Assembly (NCBI GenBank): GCA_015060765.1
Contig: SUXW01000024.1
Span: forward strand, 1 to 42,706
Length of the DNA: 42,706 nt
Direction of reading: 5' to 3'
Source: Bacteroides sp.
GTDB lineage: Bacteria > Bacteroidota > Bacteroidia > Bacteroidales > Bacteroidaceae
Shown: positions 25,056 through 33,800 of the stretch, in pieces
How positions within the stretch are numbered: position 1 is the first letter of the stretch
Layout of the letters: every line of letters begins with the position of its first letter
The notes under the pieces: generated by a model
Seen by the model: the letters and a program-made list of their open reading frames with translations, nothing else
Told to the model about the DNA's origin: nothing
Database searches by the model: none
Made by a program: the position numbers and the translations under genes

Positions 25056-25931
25056 TTATTCAATTATAATATCGTAACTTACATCGAATACTCCTTTGGG
25101 TTCTAATTTCTGCATCCATTCACGGTCCTTGAATTCACCTTGATAGCCGATGGAGTCGCAACGGCCATACCATGGTTCGATGCATACGAACGGACAATCG
25201 GGCTTGGTCTTGGTAGGCGTCCAGAGTGCTACCAATGGAGTGTCGAATTCCAAACTGATGTATGGTCTCTTTTCTTTGGTGAGTAGAGAAATCCTTTTCA
25301 ATTGCTTGTTTTCGAAAATATAGGTATCGCAATCGAATGTATGTATATTTACAGCCATCAAACCGTCTTCGTTAAGTTGGAGGGGATGCACTTCGGGTGA
25401 TACACAACCTTTTTCTACGGGTGAAATGTATGTTAATCCTTTGTTATTGTCGAATGAAAAATAGCAACGGTCTTCGGTCTTCGGGTCGAAGTCGGGAAAG
25501 TAGAAAGCCGGATGGGCACCAATTTGGAAATACATATCCATGGCTCCCATGTTTTCAACTCTCCACTTTACGGTAATCTTATTACCATCGAGTATGTAGC
25601 CAATCATCAGTCGGAAAGGAAAAGGGAATTTGCTCAACGTGTCGGGTGTACTTTCTAACCAATACACGATACCGTCATCGTCCTTGAAAGTAACCTTGAA
25701 GTCCATGTCGCGGGCAAAACCATGCTGACCAATTTCGTAAGTGTTTCCCATGTGGCGGTATTGGTCTTCCCATACGCGTCCTACGGTAGGGAAAAGCACC
25801 GGTGAACGACGTCCCCAAAATTGGGGATTGCCTTGCCATAAATATTCTTTTCCATTTTTCTTGATGCTTTGCAGCTCGGCACCGTGTTTGGAAATTTCCA
25901 CGGTAAGGACTGAATTTGATATCTTATCCAT
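25056..25931 (-). CDS. Aldose 1-epimerase family protein (LacX-like)
   Basis: A 291-residue beta-sandwich epimerase-like protein. Family marks are the N-terminal EISKHGAELQSIKKNGKEYLWQG, FPTVGR, GFARDMDF, the His in QIGAHPAFYFP and the C-terminal FVCIEPWYG with the likely catalytic Glu. It probably interconverts sugar anomers in the cytosol, or is a YeaD/LacX relative of unknown substrate. The start at 25931 (MDKISNSVLTVEI) is used because the family starts here; the frame is open another 46 codons upstream with poor coding character. It is divergent from the GH115 gene. Confidence 0.9.
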   Translation of the reverse strand: MDKISNSVLTVEISKHGAELQSIKKNGKEYLWQGNPQFWGRRSPVLFPTVGRVWEDQYRHMGNTYEIGQHGFARDMDFKVTFKDDDGIVYWLESTPDTLSKFPFPFRLMIGYILDGNKITVKWRVENMGAMDMYFQIGAHPAFYFPDFDPKTEDRCYFSFDNNKGLTYISPVEKGCVSPEVHPLQLNEDGLMAVNIHTFDCDTYIFENKQLKRISLLTKEKRPYISLEFDTPLVALWTPTKTKPDCPFVCIEPWYGRCDSIGYQGEFKDREWMQKLEPKGVFDVSYDIIIE

Positions 25932-25955
25932 TGTTCTTGTTTTTCTTGTTCCCTT

Positions 25956-25987
25956 CAAAGATAGATATGTTTGGAATAATGGACAAA
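25956..25987 (-). promoter_or_regulatory. Promoter of the aldose-epimerase/LRR lipoprotein pair
   Basis: Minus strand: TTTG at 25984-25987, 20 bases, TATCTTTG at 25956-25963. Confidence 0.65.
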
Positions 25988-26057
25988 ATTTTTGTCTTTT
26001 ATTTGTGATGTCCTCGATGAATTGCTTCAATCGATGTTTGTATATCATTATTTTTTC

Positions 26058-26065
26058 TAAATTTG
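26058..26065 (+). promoter_or_regulatory. -7 element of the GH115 gene
   Basis: TAAATTTG, full TAnnTTTG match, 35 bases before the ATG at 26101; a TTTG lies 17 bases upstream (26037-26040). Confidence 0.5.
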
Positions 26066-26100
26066 TCAATCATTTAATCAAACCTTTTAAACTCTTGTTT

Positions 26101-28686
26101 ATGTATAAAAAACTATTCACAATTTTCGCTACATTCCTATTAATGGCTACGGCTACGGTAAAGGCTATCGACCACAAAGGAATTACTTTCAATCAACTTT
26201 CTCCTGAAAGATTTACGTTATTGGAAAATGGAAATCCTACTGCTATTTTGATTGATGCGGAGGATAATGTTGCGGTACAAATTGCAGCTGGTAATTTGCA
26301 GGCCGACTTTCAGCGTGTTTGCGGTAAGAAAGCTGAACTGGTTCATGCTCCGGAAGGCAAACGGATGATAATTGTAGGTACCCTCGAAAGCCGGATTATC
26401 AAACAGTTGGTTAAAAATAAAAAAATGAACCTTGTACAACTCAGAGGGAAGTGCGAGATGTATTTGATGACTGTTGTAAAGAATCCCTTTGAAAATGTGG
26501 ATGAGGCATTGGTCATTGTGGGTAGTGATCGTAGAGGAGCAGTTTATGGTATCTATGAATTGTCAGAACAGATTGGGGTATCACCTTGGTATGACTGGGC
26601 AGATGCTCCTGTAATGCATCAGGATAATCTTTCTATAGTGAAAGGAGAATATACGGCAGGCGAACCGGCTGTACGCTATCGTGGTATTTTCCTGAATGAT
26701 GAAGCTCCCTGTCTGACTACATGGGTAAAGAATACATATGGAACCAATTATGGTGACCATCGTTTCTATGCGCGTGTGTTCGAATTATTGCTTCGCTTAC
26801 GTGCCAATTATATGTGGCCGGCCATGTGGAGCTGGAGTTTCTATGCCGATGATCCTTTGAATAGCAAGACGGCAAACGATATGGGGATTATTATGGGAAC
26901 ATCGCATCATGAACCGATGGCACGCAATCATCAGGAATGGGCACGTAAAAGGAAAGAATATGGAGCATGGGACTATGCTACCAACCAGAAAGTCATAGAT
27001 CAGTTCTTCCGTGAAGGTATTGAACGTGCGCTTCATACGGAGGACTTGATAACTATTGGTATGAGAGGGGATGGTGATGCTCCGATAGGTGGTGAAGAAG
27101 GAAAAGATCATGAACATGTGGCTCAATATGAAAAGACCATGAAGTTGATGAAGACTATTTTCAAGAATCAACGGAAGATCATTAAAGAAGTAACCGGTAA
27201 GGCTCCAGAAAAACGGCCACAAGTTTGGGCTATCTATAAGGAGGTACAAAAGTACTACGATATGGGACTGCGTGTGCCCGATGATGTTATCATGCTGGTA
27301 TGTGATGATAACTGGGGTGATGTGCGTAGATTGCCTAATGCTGAAGAACGTAAGCATCCTGGTGGATGGGGCATGTATTATCACGTGGATTATGTGGGTG
27401 CACCCCGAAATTCCAAATGGTTGAATGTTACACCTATACAAAACTTGTGGGAACAAATGCAACTGACCTATAACTATGGAGTGGATAAATTATGGGTGCT
27501 GAACGTTGGCGATTTGAAACCGATGGAATATCCCATTACGCTTTTCTTGAATATGGCATGGAATCCTACACAATATTCGGCAGATAATCTGCTTGAACAT
27601 CCTTTGCAGTTCTTTACTCAACAATTGGGTGCCGACCAAGCCAAGGAAGCAACTCGCATTTTTAATTTTTATAGTAAATATGCCGGTAGAGTGACCGCAG
27701 AAATGCTCGACAAGGATACCTATAATTTGGAAACCGGTGAATGGAAGCAAGTATCGGATGAATTCGTGAAACTGGAGGCCGAAGCTTTGCGTCAGTATCT
27801 TTCATTGGCACCTGAATATAGGGATGTGTACAGGCAAATTATTCTTTTCCCGATACAGGCTTTGTCCAACGTGTACGAAATGTACTATGCACAAGCTATG
27901 AACCATAAACTTTACAAGGAAAATAATCCGCAAGCTAATTATTGGGCTGACAAGGTAGAGGAAACTTTCAAGCGTGATGCTCAATTATGTCGTGAATACA
28001 ACGAAGTGATGTCGGGTGGTAAATGGAATGGCATGATGATTCAGAAGCACATTGGCTATACTTCGTGGAATGATAATTTCCCTGGTGATACGATGCCCGA
28101 AATATTCCGTATAGAAAAAGCGGATGAGGCTAAAGGCGGATATACCTTTACGGGAAATGACGGATATGTAGCAATGGAAGCAGAGCATTATTATGCGTGT
28201 GAAGCTCCAGAAGGTACAGAGTGGACAGTAATTCCTTATATGGGACGTACATTGAGTGGAATCGCCGTAATGCCTTATATCCAATCGCCCGAAGGAGCGT
28301 CGATATCCTATAAGATGAAACTACCTGAAAATGTGAAAGGGGATGTCAAGGTGCATATTATAGTGAAATCTACATTGGCTTTCCTTAACCATGAGGGACA
28401 TAAATATTCCGTTGGCTTTGAAGGAGGTAATGAGGAAATTATCAATTTCAATCACGACTTGAATGAAGAACCCGAAAACATCTATTCGGTCTTTTATCCT
28501 ACGGTAGCTCGTAGAGTAATAGAAAAAGAAGTGAAGTTGACTCTTCCTGTTAAGGAGGGTAATGTACAGACTTTGACCTTCAAACCGCTTGATCCGGGTG
28601 TTGTATTGGAAAAGATAGTAGTGGATTATGGAGGCTATAAAAAGTCCTATTTATTCATGAATGAATCAGAAGTAGAAAGAAGATGA
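26101..28686 (+). CDS. Glycoside hydrolase family 115 (xylan alpha-1,2-glucuronidase)
   Basis: An 861-residue secreted enzyme with a signal peptide ending near TATVKA (residue 22). GH115 enzymes release glucuronic or 4-O-methyl-glucuronic acid from xylan side chains. Family segments seen are SEQIGVSPWYDWADAP, VRYRGIFLNDEAPCLTTW, RLRANYMWPAMW, GIIMGTSHHEPMARN and TIGMRGDGDAP, followed by an Agu-type C-terminal beta domain (YVAMEAEHYYACEAPEGTEW). The start is the ATG at 26101; the frame extends far upstream but without a signal peptide. No SusC/SusD pair, regulator or other xylan enzymes are in the window, so it appears solitary. A terminator-like hairpin follows at 28722. Confidence 0.93.
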   Translation: MYKKLFTIFATFLLMATATVKAIDHKGITFNQLSPERFTLLENGNPTAILIDAEDNVAVQIAAGNLQADFQRVCGKKAELVHAPEGKRMIIVGTLESRIIKQLVKNKKMNLVQLRGKCEMYLMTVVKNPFENVDEALVIVGSDRRGAVYGIYELSEQIGVSPWYDWADAPVMHQDNLSIVKGEYTAGEPAVRYRGIFLNDEAPCLTTWVKNTYGTNYGDHRFYARVFELLLRLRANYMWPAMWSWSFYADDPLNSKTANDMGIIMGTSHHEPMARNHQEWARKRKEYGAWDYATNQKVIDQFFREGIERALHTEDLITIGMRGDGDAPIGGEEGKDHEHVAQYEKTMKLMKTIFKNQRKIIKEVTGKAPEKRPQVWAIYKEVQKYYDMGLRVPDDVIMLVCDDNWGDVRRLPNAEERKHPGGWGMYYHVDYVGAPRNSKWLNVTPIQNLWEQMQLTYNYGVDKLWVLNVGDLKPMEYPITLFLNMAWNPTQYSADNLLEHPLQFFTQQLGADQAKEATRIFNFYSKYAGRVTAEMLDKDTYNLETGEWKQVSDEFVKLEAEALRQYLSLAPEYRDVYRQIILFPIQALSNVYEMYYAQAMNHKLYKENNPQANYWADKVEETFKRDAQLCREYNEVMSGGKWNGMMIQKHIGYTSWNDNFPGDTMPEIFRIEKADEAKGGYTFTGNDGYVAMEAEHYYACEAPEGTEWTVIPYMGRTLSGIAVMPYIQSPEGASISYKMKLPENVKGDVKVHIIVKSTLAFLNHEGHKYSVGFEGGNEEIINFNHDLNEEPENIYSVFYPTVARRVIEKEVKLTLPVKEGNVQTLTFKPLDPGVVLEKIVVDYGGYKKSYLFMNESEVERR

Positions 28687-28721
28687 CCGGTTGTCATTAG
28701 TCTGCTTGCTGCATGAAGTTT

Positions 28722-28751
28722 GAGGCTGTGTCAAAATTTTGGCACAGCCTC
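28722..28751. terminator. Terminator hairpin after GH115
   Basis: GAGGCTGTGTCAAAA is followed directly by TTTTGGCACAGCCTC: 15-base arms with one G-T wobble and no true loop, since AAAATTTT sits at the centre. It lies 36 bases past the GH115 stop. Confidence 0.75.
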
Positions 28752-28872
28752 CTATTTGAGTGTAGGGAATCCTATAAAGTACTTAATTATTCACGGAAAA
28801 AGATGAAAGAATTTTACTGTCTTTTCGTATATTCGTTGGGCTTGTTGCAGAAATTTGGATAGAATAAAACTT

Positions 28873-28912
28873 AAAAAAGTAATGGCAACCCTCAAAAGAG
28901 AGCCGCCATTAC
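28873..28912 (-). terminator. Intrinsic terminator of the pyruvate:ferredoxin oxidoreductase gene
   Basis: GTAATGGC (28879-28886) pairs with GCCATTAC (28905-28912), with inner CTC/GAG pairs. On the minus strand six T residues (28878-28873) follow directly. Confidence 0.9.
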
Positions 28913-28935
28913 TTTATATAATAATCGAAACGAGA

Positions 28936-31900
28936 TTATTCAGACCAATCCATTTTAGACATGCGGATGTAGCTTTGATAACGCTTCTTAGCCATGTCTT
29001 CACAAGCTTGGAACAAACCGGCAGCTTCTGTCGGGAATTGCTTCATGACTGATGCGAAACGAACTTCACCCTTCAAGAAGTCTTGGAAGCCTTCCCACTT
29101 CGGTTCCTTAGAGTCGAGTGTGAATGGGTTCTTGCCTTCGTCTTCGAGGGCTGGGTTGTAACGCCACAAGTGCCAGTAACCACATTCTACTGCAGCAGCT
29201 TCTTCAGCCTGTGCCTTACCCATACCCTTCTTCAAACCGTGGTTGATACATGGAGCGTAAGCAATCACGATAGATGGACCAGGATAAGCTTCAGCTTCAC
29301 GGATAGCCTTCAAGCACTGGCTTTGGTCAGCACCCATAGCAATCTGAGCTACGTAAACATAACCGTAAGTAGTAGCAATCATACCGAGGTCTTTCTTGCG
29401 TACACGCTTACCGGCAGCAGCAAACTTAGCGATAGCACCGAGTGGAGTAGCCTTAGAAGACTGACCACCTGTGTTAGAGTAAACTTCTGTATCGAGTACG
29501 AGGATGTTTACATCTTCGCCAGATGCGATAACGTGGTCGAGACCACCGTAACCGATATCGTAAGAAGCACCGTCACCACCGATGATCCATTGTGAACGCT
29601 TAACGAGGTAGTGGCTCAATTCAACCAACTTAGCGCAAGAAGGACAACCTGCAGCAGCACCTGCTTCAATCATTGGCTTCAATGTAGCGGCAGCAGCCTT
29701 AGAAGCTTCAGCATCGTTCATGCCGTCCAACCAAGCCTGAGCAGCTTCCTTGAATTCAGCAGGAGTTTCTTCGTTAGCCATGCACTGACCGAGCAATTCA
29801 ACGATACGAGCACGCATCTTCTTGTTTGCCAAAGTCATACCAAGACCAAATTCGCAGAAGTCTTCGAACAATGAGTTAGCCCATGCAGGACCTTGACCCT
29901 TTTCGTTGGTAGTATAAGGAGTTGACGGGATAGAGCCAGAGTAGATGGAAGAACAACCTGTAGCGTTAGCCACCATCTGACGGTCACCGAACAACTGAGA
30001 AATCAACTTCACGTATGGAGTTTCACCACAACCCGAGCAAGCACCAGAGAATTCGAACAACGGAGTAGCGAACTGTGAGTTCTTCGGGCTTTGCTTGATG
30101 TCCACCAAAGCTTGCTTAGTCTTCACGTTCTTCACGCAGTATTCCCAATTAGCAGCTTCGCCCAACTGACCTTCCAATGGAACCATCTTGAGGGCAGGAC
30201 CACCAGCCTTCGGATTGCCCGGACATACATCCACACAGTTACCGCAGCTCAAGCAGTCCATAACGCCTACCTGCATACGGAACTTCATGCCCTTCATGGC
30301 AGCCGGAGCCTTCATGTCAATCATCGGAGCGTTCAAGCCGGCAGCTTCAGCTTCGTCGAGAACGAACGGACGGATACAAGCGTGAGGACAAACGAATGCA
30401 CACTTGTTACACTGGATACAGTTTTCAGCAGTCCAAACCGGAACGAATGCACCTACACCGCGCTTTTCGTAAGCAGCAGTACCTTGTGGCCATGTACCGT
30501 CTTCGATACCCTTGAATGCAGAAACAGGCAACAAGTCACCGTTCTGAGCGTTGATAGGACGAACCACTTCGTTGATGAATGCAGGATCATTGTTTGCAGC
30601 CTTTTCATCAGCTGGGAGGTTAGACCAAGCAGCGTCAACAGCCAATTGCTTGTATTCACCACCGCGGTCAACTGCAGCATAGTTCTTGTTCACGATGTCT
30701 TCACCCTTCTTGCCATAAGACTTCACGATGAACTTCTTCATTTGTTCGATAGCCAAGTCAACAGGGATAACTTCGGTGATGCGGAAGAATGCACTCTGGA
30801 GGATAGTGTTGGTACGGTTACCCAAACCAATTTCCTGAGCAATCTTAGTTGCATTGATATAGTAAACAGAGATATTGTTGTCTGCGAAATACTTCTTCAC
30901 GTTGTTTGGCAAGTTAGCAGCCAATTCTTCGCCTTCCCAGATAGTGTTCAGCAAGAATGTACCGTTCTTCTGCAAACCGCGAGTCACATCGTACATCTTC
31001 AAGTAAGCCTGAACGTGGCAAGCTACGAAGTTCGGAGTATTTACCAAGTAAGTAGAGCGGATTTCAGAGTCACCGAAACGGAGGTGAGAGCAAGTGAAAC
31101 CACCTGACTTCTTAGAGTCGTAAGAGAAGTATGCCTGACAATGCTTGTCGGTATTGTCACCGATAATCTTTACAGAGTTCTTGTTAGCACCTACAGTACC
31201 GTCAGCACCCAAACCATAGAACTTAGCTTGGTACATACCTTCACCACCCATAGCGATTTCTTCCTTCTGTGGGAGAGAAGTGAAGGTTACGTCATCAACG
31301 ATACCGATAGTGAAACCATTCTTCGGTTCGTTCATTGCCAAGTTTTCATATACTGACAAGATTTGAGCAGGAGTGGTGTCGTTAGAACCCAAACCATAGC
31401 GTCCACCTACGATAACAGGAGCGTCGGCCTTGCCATAGAAGCAGTCTTTTACGTCGAGGTACAAAGGTTCACCGTTAGCACCTGGTTCCTTTGTTCTATC
31501 GAGAACAGCAATGCGCTTAGCAGTCTTAGGAACAGCTGCCAAGAAATGCTTAGCCGAGAATGGACGATACAAGTGTACGGCTACCAAACCTACCTTTTCA
31601 CCCTTAGCTGTCAAATAGTCAATTACTTCACGAATAGCTTCTGTTACAGAACCCATAGCGATGATAACGCGGTCAGCGTCTTCAGCACCGTAGTAATCGA
31701 ACAAGCCATACTTGCGGCCAGTGATTTCAGAAATCTTTTCCATGTATTCTTCTACGATGGCAGGAACAGCTTCGTAGTAAGGATTACAAGATTCGCGGTG
31801 AGCGAAGAAAGTATCAGGATTTTCAGCCATACCACGTGCAACAGGCTTTTCTGGAGTCAATGCACGGCTACGGAATGCTGCCAAAGCGTCTTGGTCGATG

Positions 31901-32487
31901 AGCGGAGCGAGGTCTTCGTTTTCCAACATTTCAATCTTTTGGATTTCGTGAGATGTACGGAAACCGTCAAAGAAATTCAAGAACGGAACACGGCTCTTGA
32001 TGGTAGCCAAATGAGCTACACCAGCCAAATCCATTACTTCCTGTACAGAACCTTCAGCCAACATAGCGAAACCTGTCTGACGGCAAGACATTACGTCTTG
32101 GTGGTCGCCAAAGATACACAAGGAATGAGAAGCCAATGTACGGGCAGATACGTGGAATACACAAGGCAAGAATTCGCCTGCAATCTTATACATGTTAGGA
32201 ATCATCAACAGAAGACCCTGAGATGCAGTATAAGTAGATGTTAAGGCACCTGCTTGCAAAGAACCGTGAACAGCACCTGCTGCACCACCTTCTGATTGCA
32301 TTTCCTGTACCATAACTGTTTCGCCGAAGATGTTCTTACGGCCTTGAGCAGCCCATTCGTCTACATACTCAGCCATGGTAGACGACGGAGTGATAGGATA
32401 AATAGCAGCTACTTCTGAAAACATATACGAGATATGCGCTGCTGCTTGATTACCATCACATGTGATGAATTTTTTTTGTTTAGCCAT
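28936..32487 (-). CDS. nifJ: Pyruvate:ferredoxin (flavodoxin) oxidoreductase
   Basis: A 1183-residue single-chain enzyme that converts pyruvate and CoA to acetyl-CoA and CO2, passing electrons to ferredoxin; central to anaerobic sugar metabolism. Domains in order: N-terminal TPP-pyrimidine domain with ITPSSTMAEYVDEWAAQG, transketolase-like domain II to about 420, gamma domain 430-630, and two [4Fe-4S] sites, CIQCNKCAFVCPHAC (about 690) and CLSCGNCVDVCPG (about 745). The TPP domain has CSGCGETPY (about 817), GGDGASYDIGYGGLDH and NTGGQSSKATP. Strong codon bias marks high expression, and this produces very long antisense open frames on the plus strand. It ends at its own terminator. Confidence 0.98.
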   Translation of the reverse strand: MAKQKKFITCDGNQAAAHISYMFSEVAAIYPITPSSTMAEYVDEWAAQGRKNIFGETVMVQEMQSEGGAAGAVHGSLQAGALTSTYTASQGLLLMIPNMYKIAGEFLPCVFHVSARTLASHSLCIFGDHQDVMSCRQTGFAMLAEGSVQEVMDLAGVAHLATIKSRVPFLNFFDGFRTSHEIQKIEMLENEDLAPLIDQDALAAFRSRALTPEKPVARGMAENPDTFFAHRESCNPYYEAVPAIVEEYMEKISEITGRKYGLFDYYGAEDADRVIIAMGSVTEAIREVIDYLTAKGEKVGLVAVHLYRPFSAKHFLAAVPKTAKRIAVLDRTKEPGANGEPLYLDVKDCFYGKADAPVIVGGRYGLGSNDTTPAQILSVYENLAMNEPKNGFTIGIVDDVTFTSLPQKEEIAMGGEGMYQAKFYGLGADGTVGANKNSVKIIGDNTDKHCQAYFSYDSKKSGGFTCSHLRFGDSEIRSTYLVNTPNFVACHVQAYLKMYDVTRGLQKNGTFLLNTIWEGEELAANLPNNVKKYFADNNISVYYINATKIAQEIGLGNRTNTILQSAFFRITEVIPVDLAIEQMKKFIVKSYGKKGEDIVNKNYAAVDRGGEYKQLAVDAAWSNLPADEKAANNDPAFINEVVRPINAQNGDLLPVSAFKGIEDGTWPQGTAAYEKRGVGAFVPVWTAENCIQCNKCAFVCPHACIRPFVLDEAEAAGLNAPMIDMKAPAAMKGMKFRMQVGVMDCLSCGNCVDVCPGNPKAGGPALKMVPLEGQLGEAANWEYCVKNVKTKQALVDIKQSPKNSQFATPLFEFSGACSGCGETPYVKLISQLFGDRQMVANATGCSSIYSGSIPSTPYTTNEKGQGPAWANSLFEDFCEFGLGMTLANKKMRARIVELLGQCMANEETPAEFKEAAQAWLDGMNDAEASKAAAATLKPMIEAGAAAGCPSCAKLVELSHYLVKRSQWIIGGDGASYDIGYGGLDHVIASGEDVNILVLDTEVYSNTGGQSSKATPLGAIAKFAAAGKRVRKKDLGMIATTYGYVYVAQIAMGADQSQCLKAIREAEAYPGPSIVIAYAPCINHGLKKGMGKAQAEEAAAVECGYWHLWRYNPALEDEGKNPFTLDSKEPKWEGFQDFLKGEVRFASVMKQFPTEAAGLFQACEDMAKKRYQSYIRMSKMDWSE

Positions 32488-32524
32488 ACAATTACTAATT
32501 TTTATTAGGTAATACTATTGTTTA

Positions 32525-33703
32525 TCAATATAAAAAACCGAATAACCACAAAGGGATAAGATTTCCATGCCCCAATTCTAATTTATGCAAGGCATAATAT
32601 ACATTAGGGTTGTTCTTGAACTTGCAGTCTTCGGTACAGATGCGGAAGTGCAGTCCTTCATCTACAAGGAAGGAAGTGCCCTTGTCACCTTTGTACAATT
32701 TATGGTCCTTGTACATGGTGTTCATAAAGAACGTATCAAGAACATCTTGTTGTTCTACCTTTACCGGGTAGAAAGAATACATCAAATTGGAATTGTGCAT
32801 GATGACTTTCGATGGCTTCTTGGGAAACTTTTCTCCTTTGGGATATACCGTATTGATCAATCGTGCGTCTTCCAGATATTTGATGTAGTTCATGACCGTA
32901 GCGCGTGAAGTCTGTATCTCTGTAGCCAGTTGGCTGACGTTAGGAGCTACAGGACCGTCTACAGCTAACAAATATAATAGTTTTTTTATTTTTGATAAAT
33001 ACTTCAATTCAATTTGTTTGATGAGCAGAATATCCACTTCTATCATCATATTCATGGTTTTCAGCAGATTCTCCGAGAAATTGCGCTTTTCCAGATAAAA
33101 GGGATAGAACCCATGATGCAGATAATCGTGCAGAAAGTTCAAAGGTTTTACTTCGCGAAGAATACTTCGGGCTATCTGCTCGTGGTTGTTCAATATCTCA
33201 TCCAATGTGTAAGCGGGAAAATGGTTGCCGCTTTGTTGGTTCAAGTATTCTCTGAATGAAAGCCCTCTAAGATAGTATACTTTGACAATATCACGTAATA
33301 CCGGATTTTCCTCCTTCAAACGCATGACTGATGAACCGGTGAAGACAATTTTCAGACTTGGGTAAGATTCATAACATGTTCGCAGGTCATTGCTCCAATT
33401 GGGATACTTGAACATTTGGTCTATCAACAGTACTTTTCCGCCTTTTTTGACGAATTCGCCGGCAAAAGTTACTAAGCTGCATTGAGAAAAGTAGAAATTG
33501 TTCATGTTGATATACAAGCATGAACGGTCGGAACCGAATTTTTCTTTTGCATATTGTAAAAGAAAGGTCGTTTTTCCCACACCACGTGTACCCTTGATGC
33601 CAATTAGACGGTCATTCCAATCTATTTCGTCCATCAAGTTACGGCGGATAGGAGCATGGGTATGCTCTACCAAATGTTGATGTGTCCTATAAAAGGCTTC
33701 CAT
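32525..33703 (-). CDS. AAA ATPase with DUF4143-like C-terminus and unusual Walker B
   Basis: A 392-residue ATP-binding protein of the large family common in gut Bacteroidetes. Walker A is GTRGVGKT (38-45). The strand expected to end in the Walker B Asp-Glu reads VLLIDQM (Asp95, Gln96), so the catalytic Glu is replaced by Gln, while FTGSSVMRL (sensor-like) is kept. A winged-helix-like segment, VSQLATEIQTSRATVMNYIKYLEDARLI, follows around 265-292. The function of these ATPases is unknown. The frame has a GTG at 33724, but the ATG at 33703 fits the family start and the promoter. It lies 37 bases before nifJ on the same strand. Confidence 0.88.
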   Translation of the reverse strand: MEAFYRTHQHLVEHTHAPIRRNLMDEIDWNDRLIGIKGTRGVGKTTFLLQYAKEKFGSDRSCLYINMNNFYFSQCSLVTFAGEFVKKGGKVLLIDQMFKYPNWSNDLRTCYESYPSLKIVFTGSSVMRLKEENPVLRDIVKVYYLRGLSFREYLNQQSGNHFPAYTLDEILNNHEQIARSILREVKPLNFLHDYLHHGFYPFYLEKRNFSENLLKTMNMMIEVDILLIKQIELKYLSKIKKLLYLLAVDGPVAPNVSQLATEIQTSRATVMNYIKYLEDARLINTVYPKGEKFPKKPSKVIMHNSNLMYSFYPVKVEQQDVLDTFFMNTMYKDHKLYKGDKGTSFLVDEGLHFRICTEDCKFKNNPNVYYALHKLELGHGNLIPLWLFGFLY

Positions 33704-33723
33704 AATCGCTGATAAATTGGGCA

Positions 33724-33754
33724 CAAATATAATAATACTTCTTCAAATTGCAAA
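33724..33754 (-). promoter_or_regulatory. Promoter of the AAA ATPase gene
   Basis: Minus strand: TTTG at 33751-33754, 19-base spacer, TATATTTG at 33724-33731, a perfect match. It rules out the GTG at 33724 as start. Confidence 0.8.
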
Positions 33755-33784
33755 CTCGACATGACAAAATATACAAAAAATACG

Positions 33785-33792
33785 TATTTTTG
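33785..33792 (+). promoter_or_regulatory. -7 element of the ATP-grasp-like gene, very close to its ATG
   Basis: TATTTTTG ends only 8 bases before the ATG at 33801. If used, the transcript would have almost no leader. Confidence 0.5.
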
Positions 33793-33800
33793 CATTCGAT

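Noticed and set aside
25741..26100. N-terminal extension of the GH115 reading frame
   Set aside because: It would overlap the divergent epimerase gene and its promoter, and it hides a good signal peptide starting at 26101.
29083..32244. Long plus-strand reading frames (170, 338 and 293 codons) opposite nifJ
   Set aside because: They are antisense shadows caused by strong codon bias of nifJ. Their translations are Ser/Thr/Val/Cys-rich with no domain, and the opposite strand holds a full, unmistakable enzyme.
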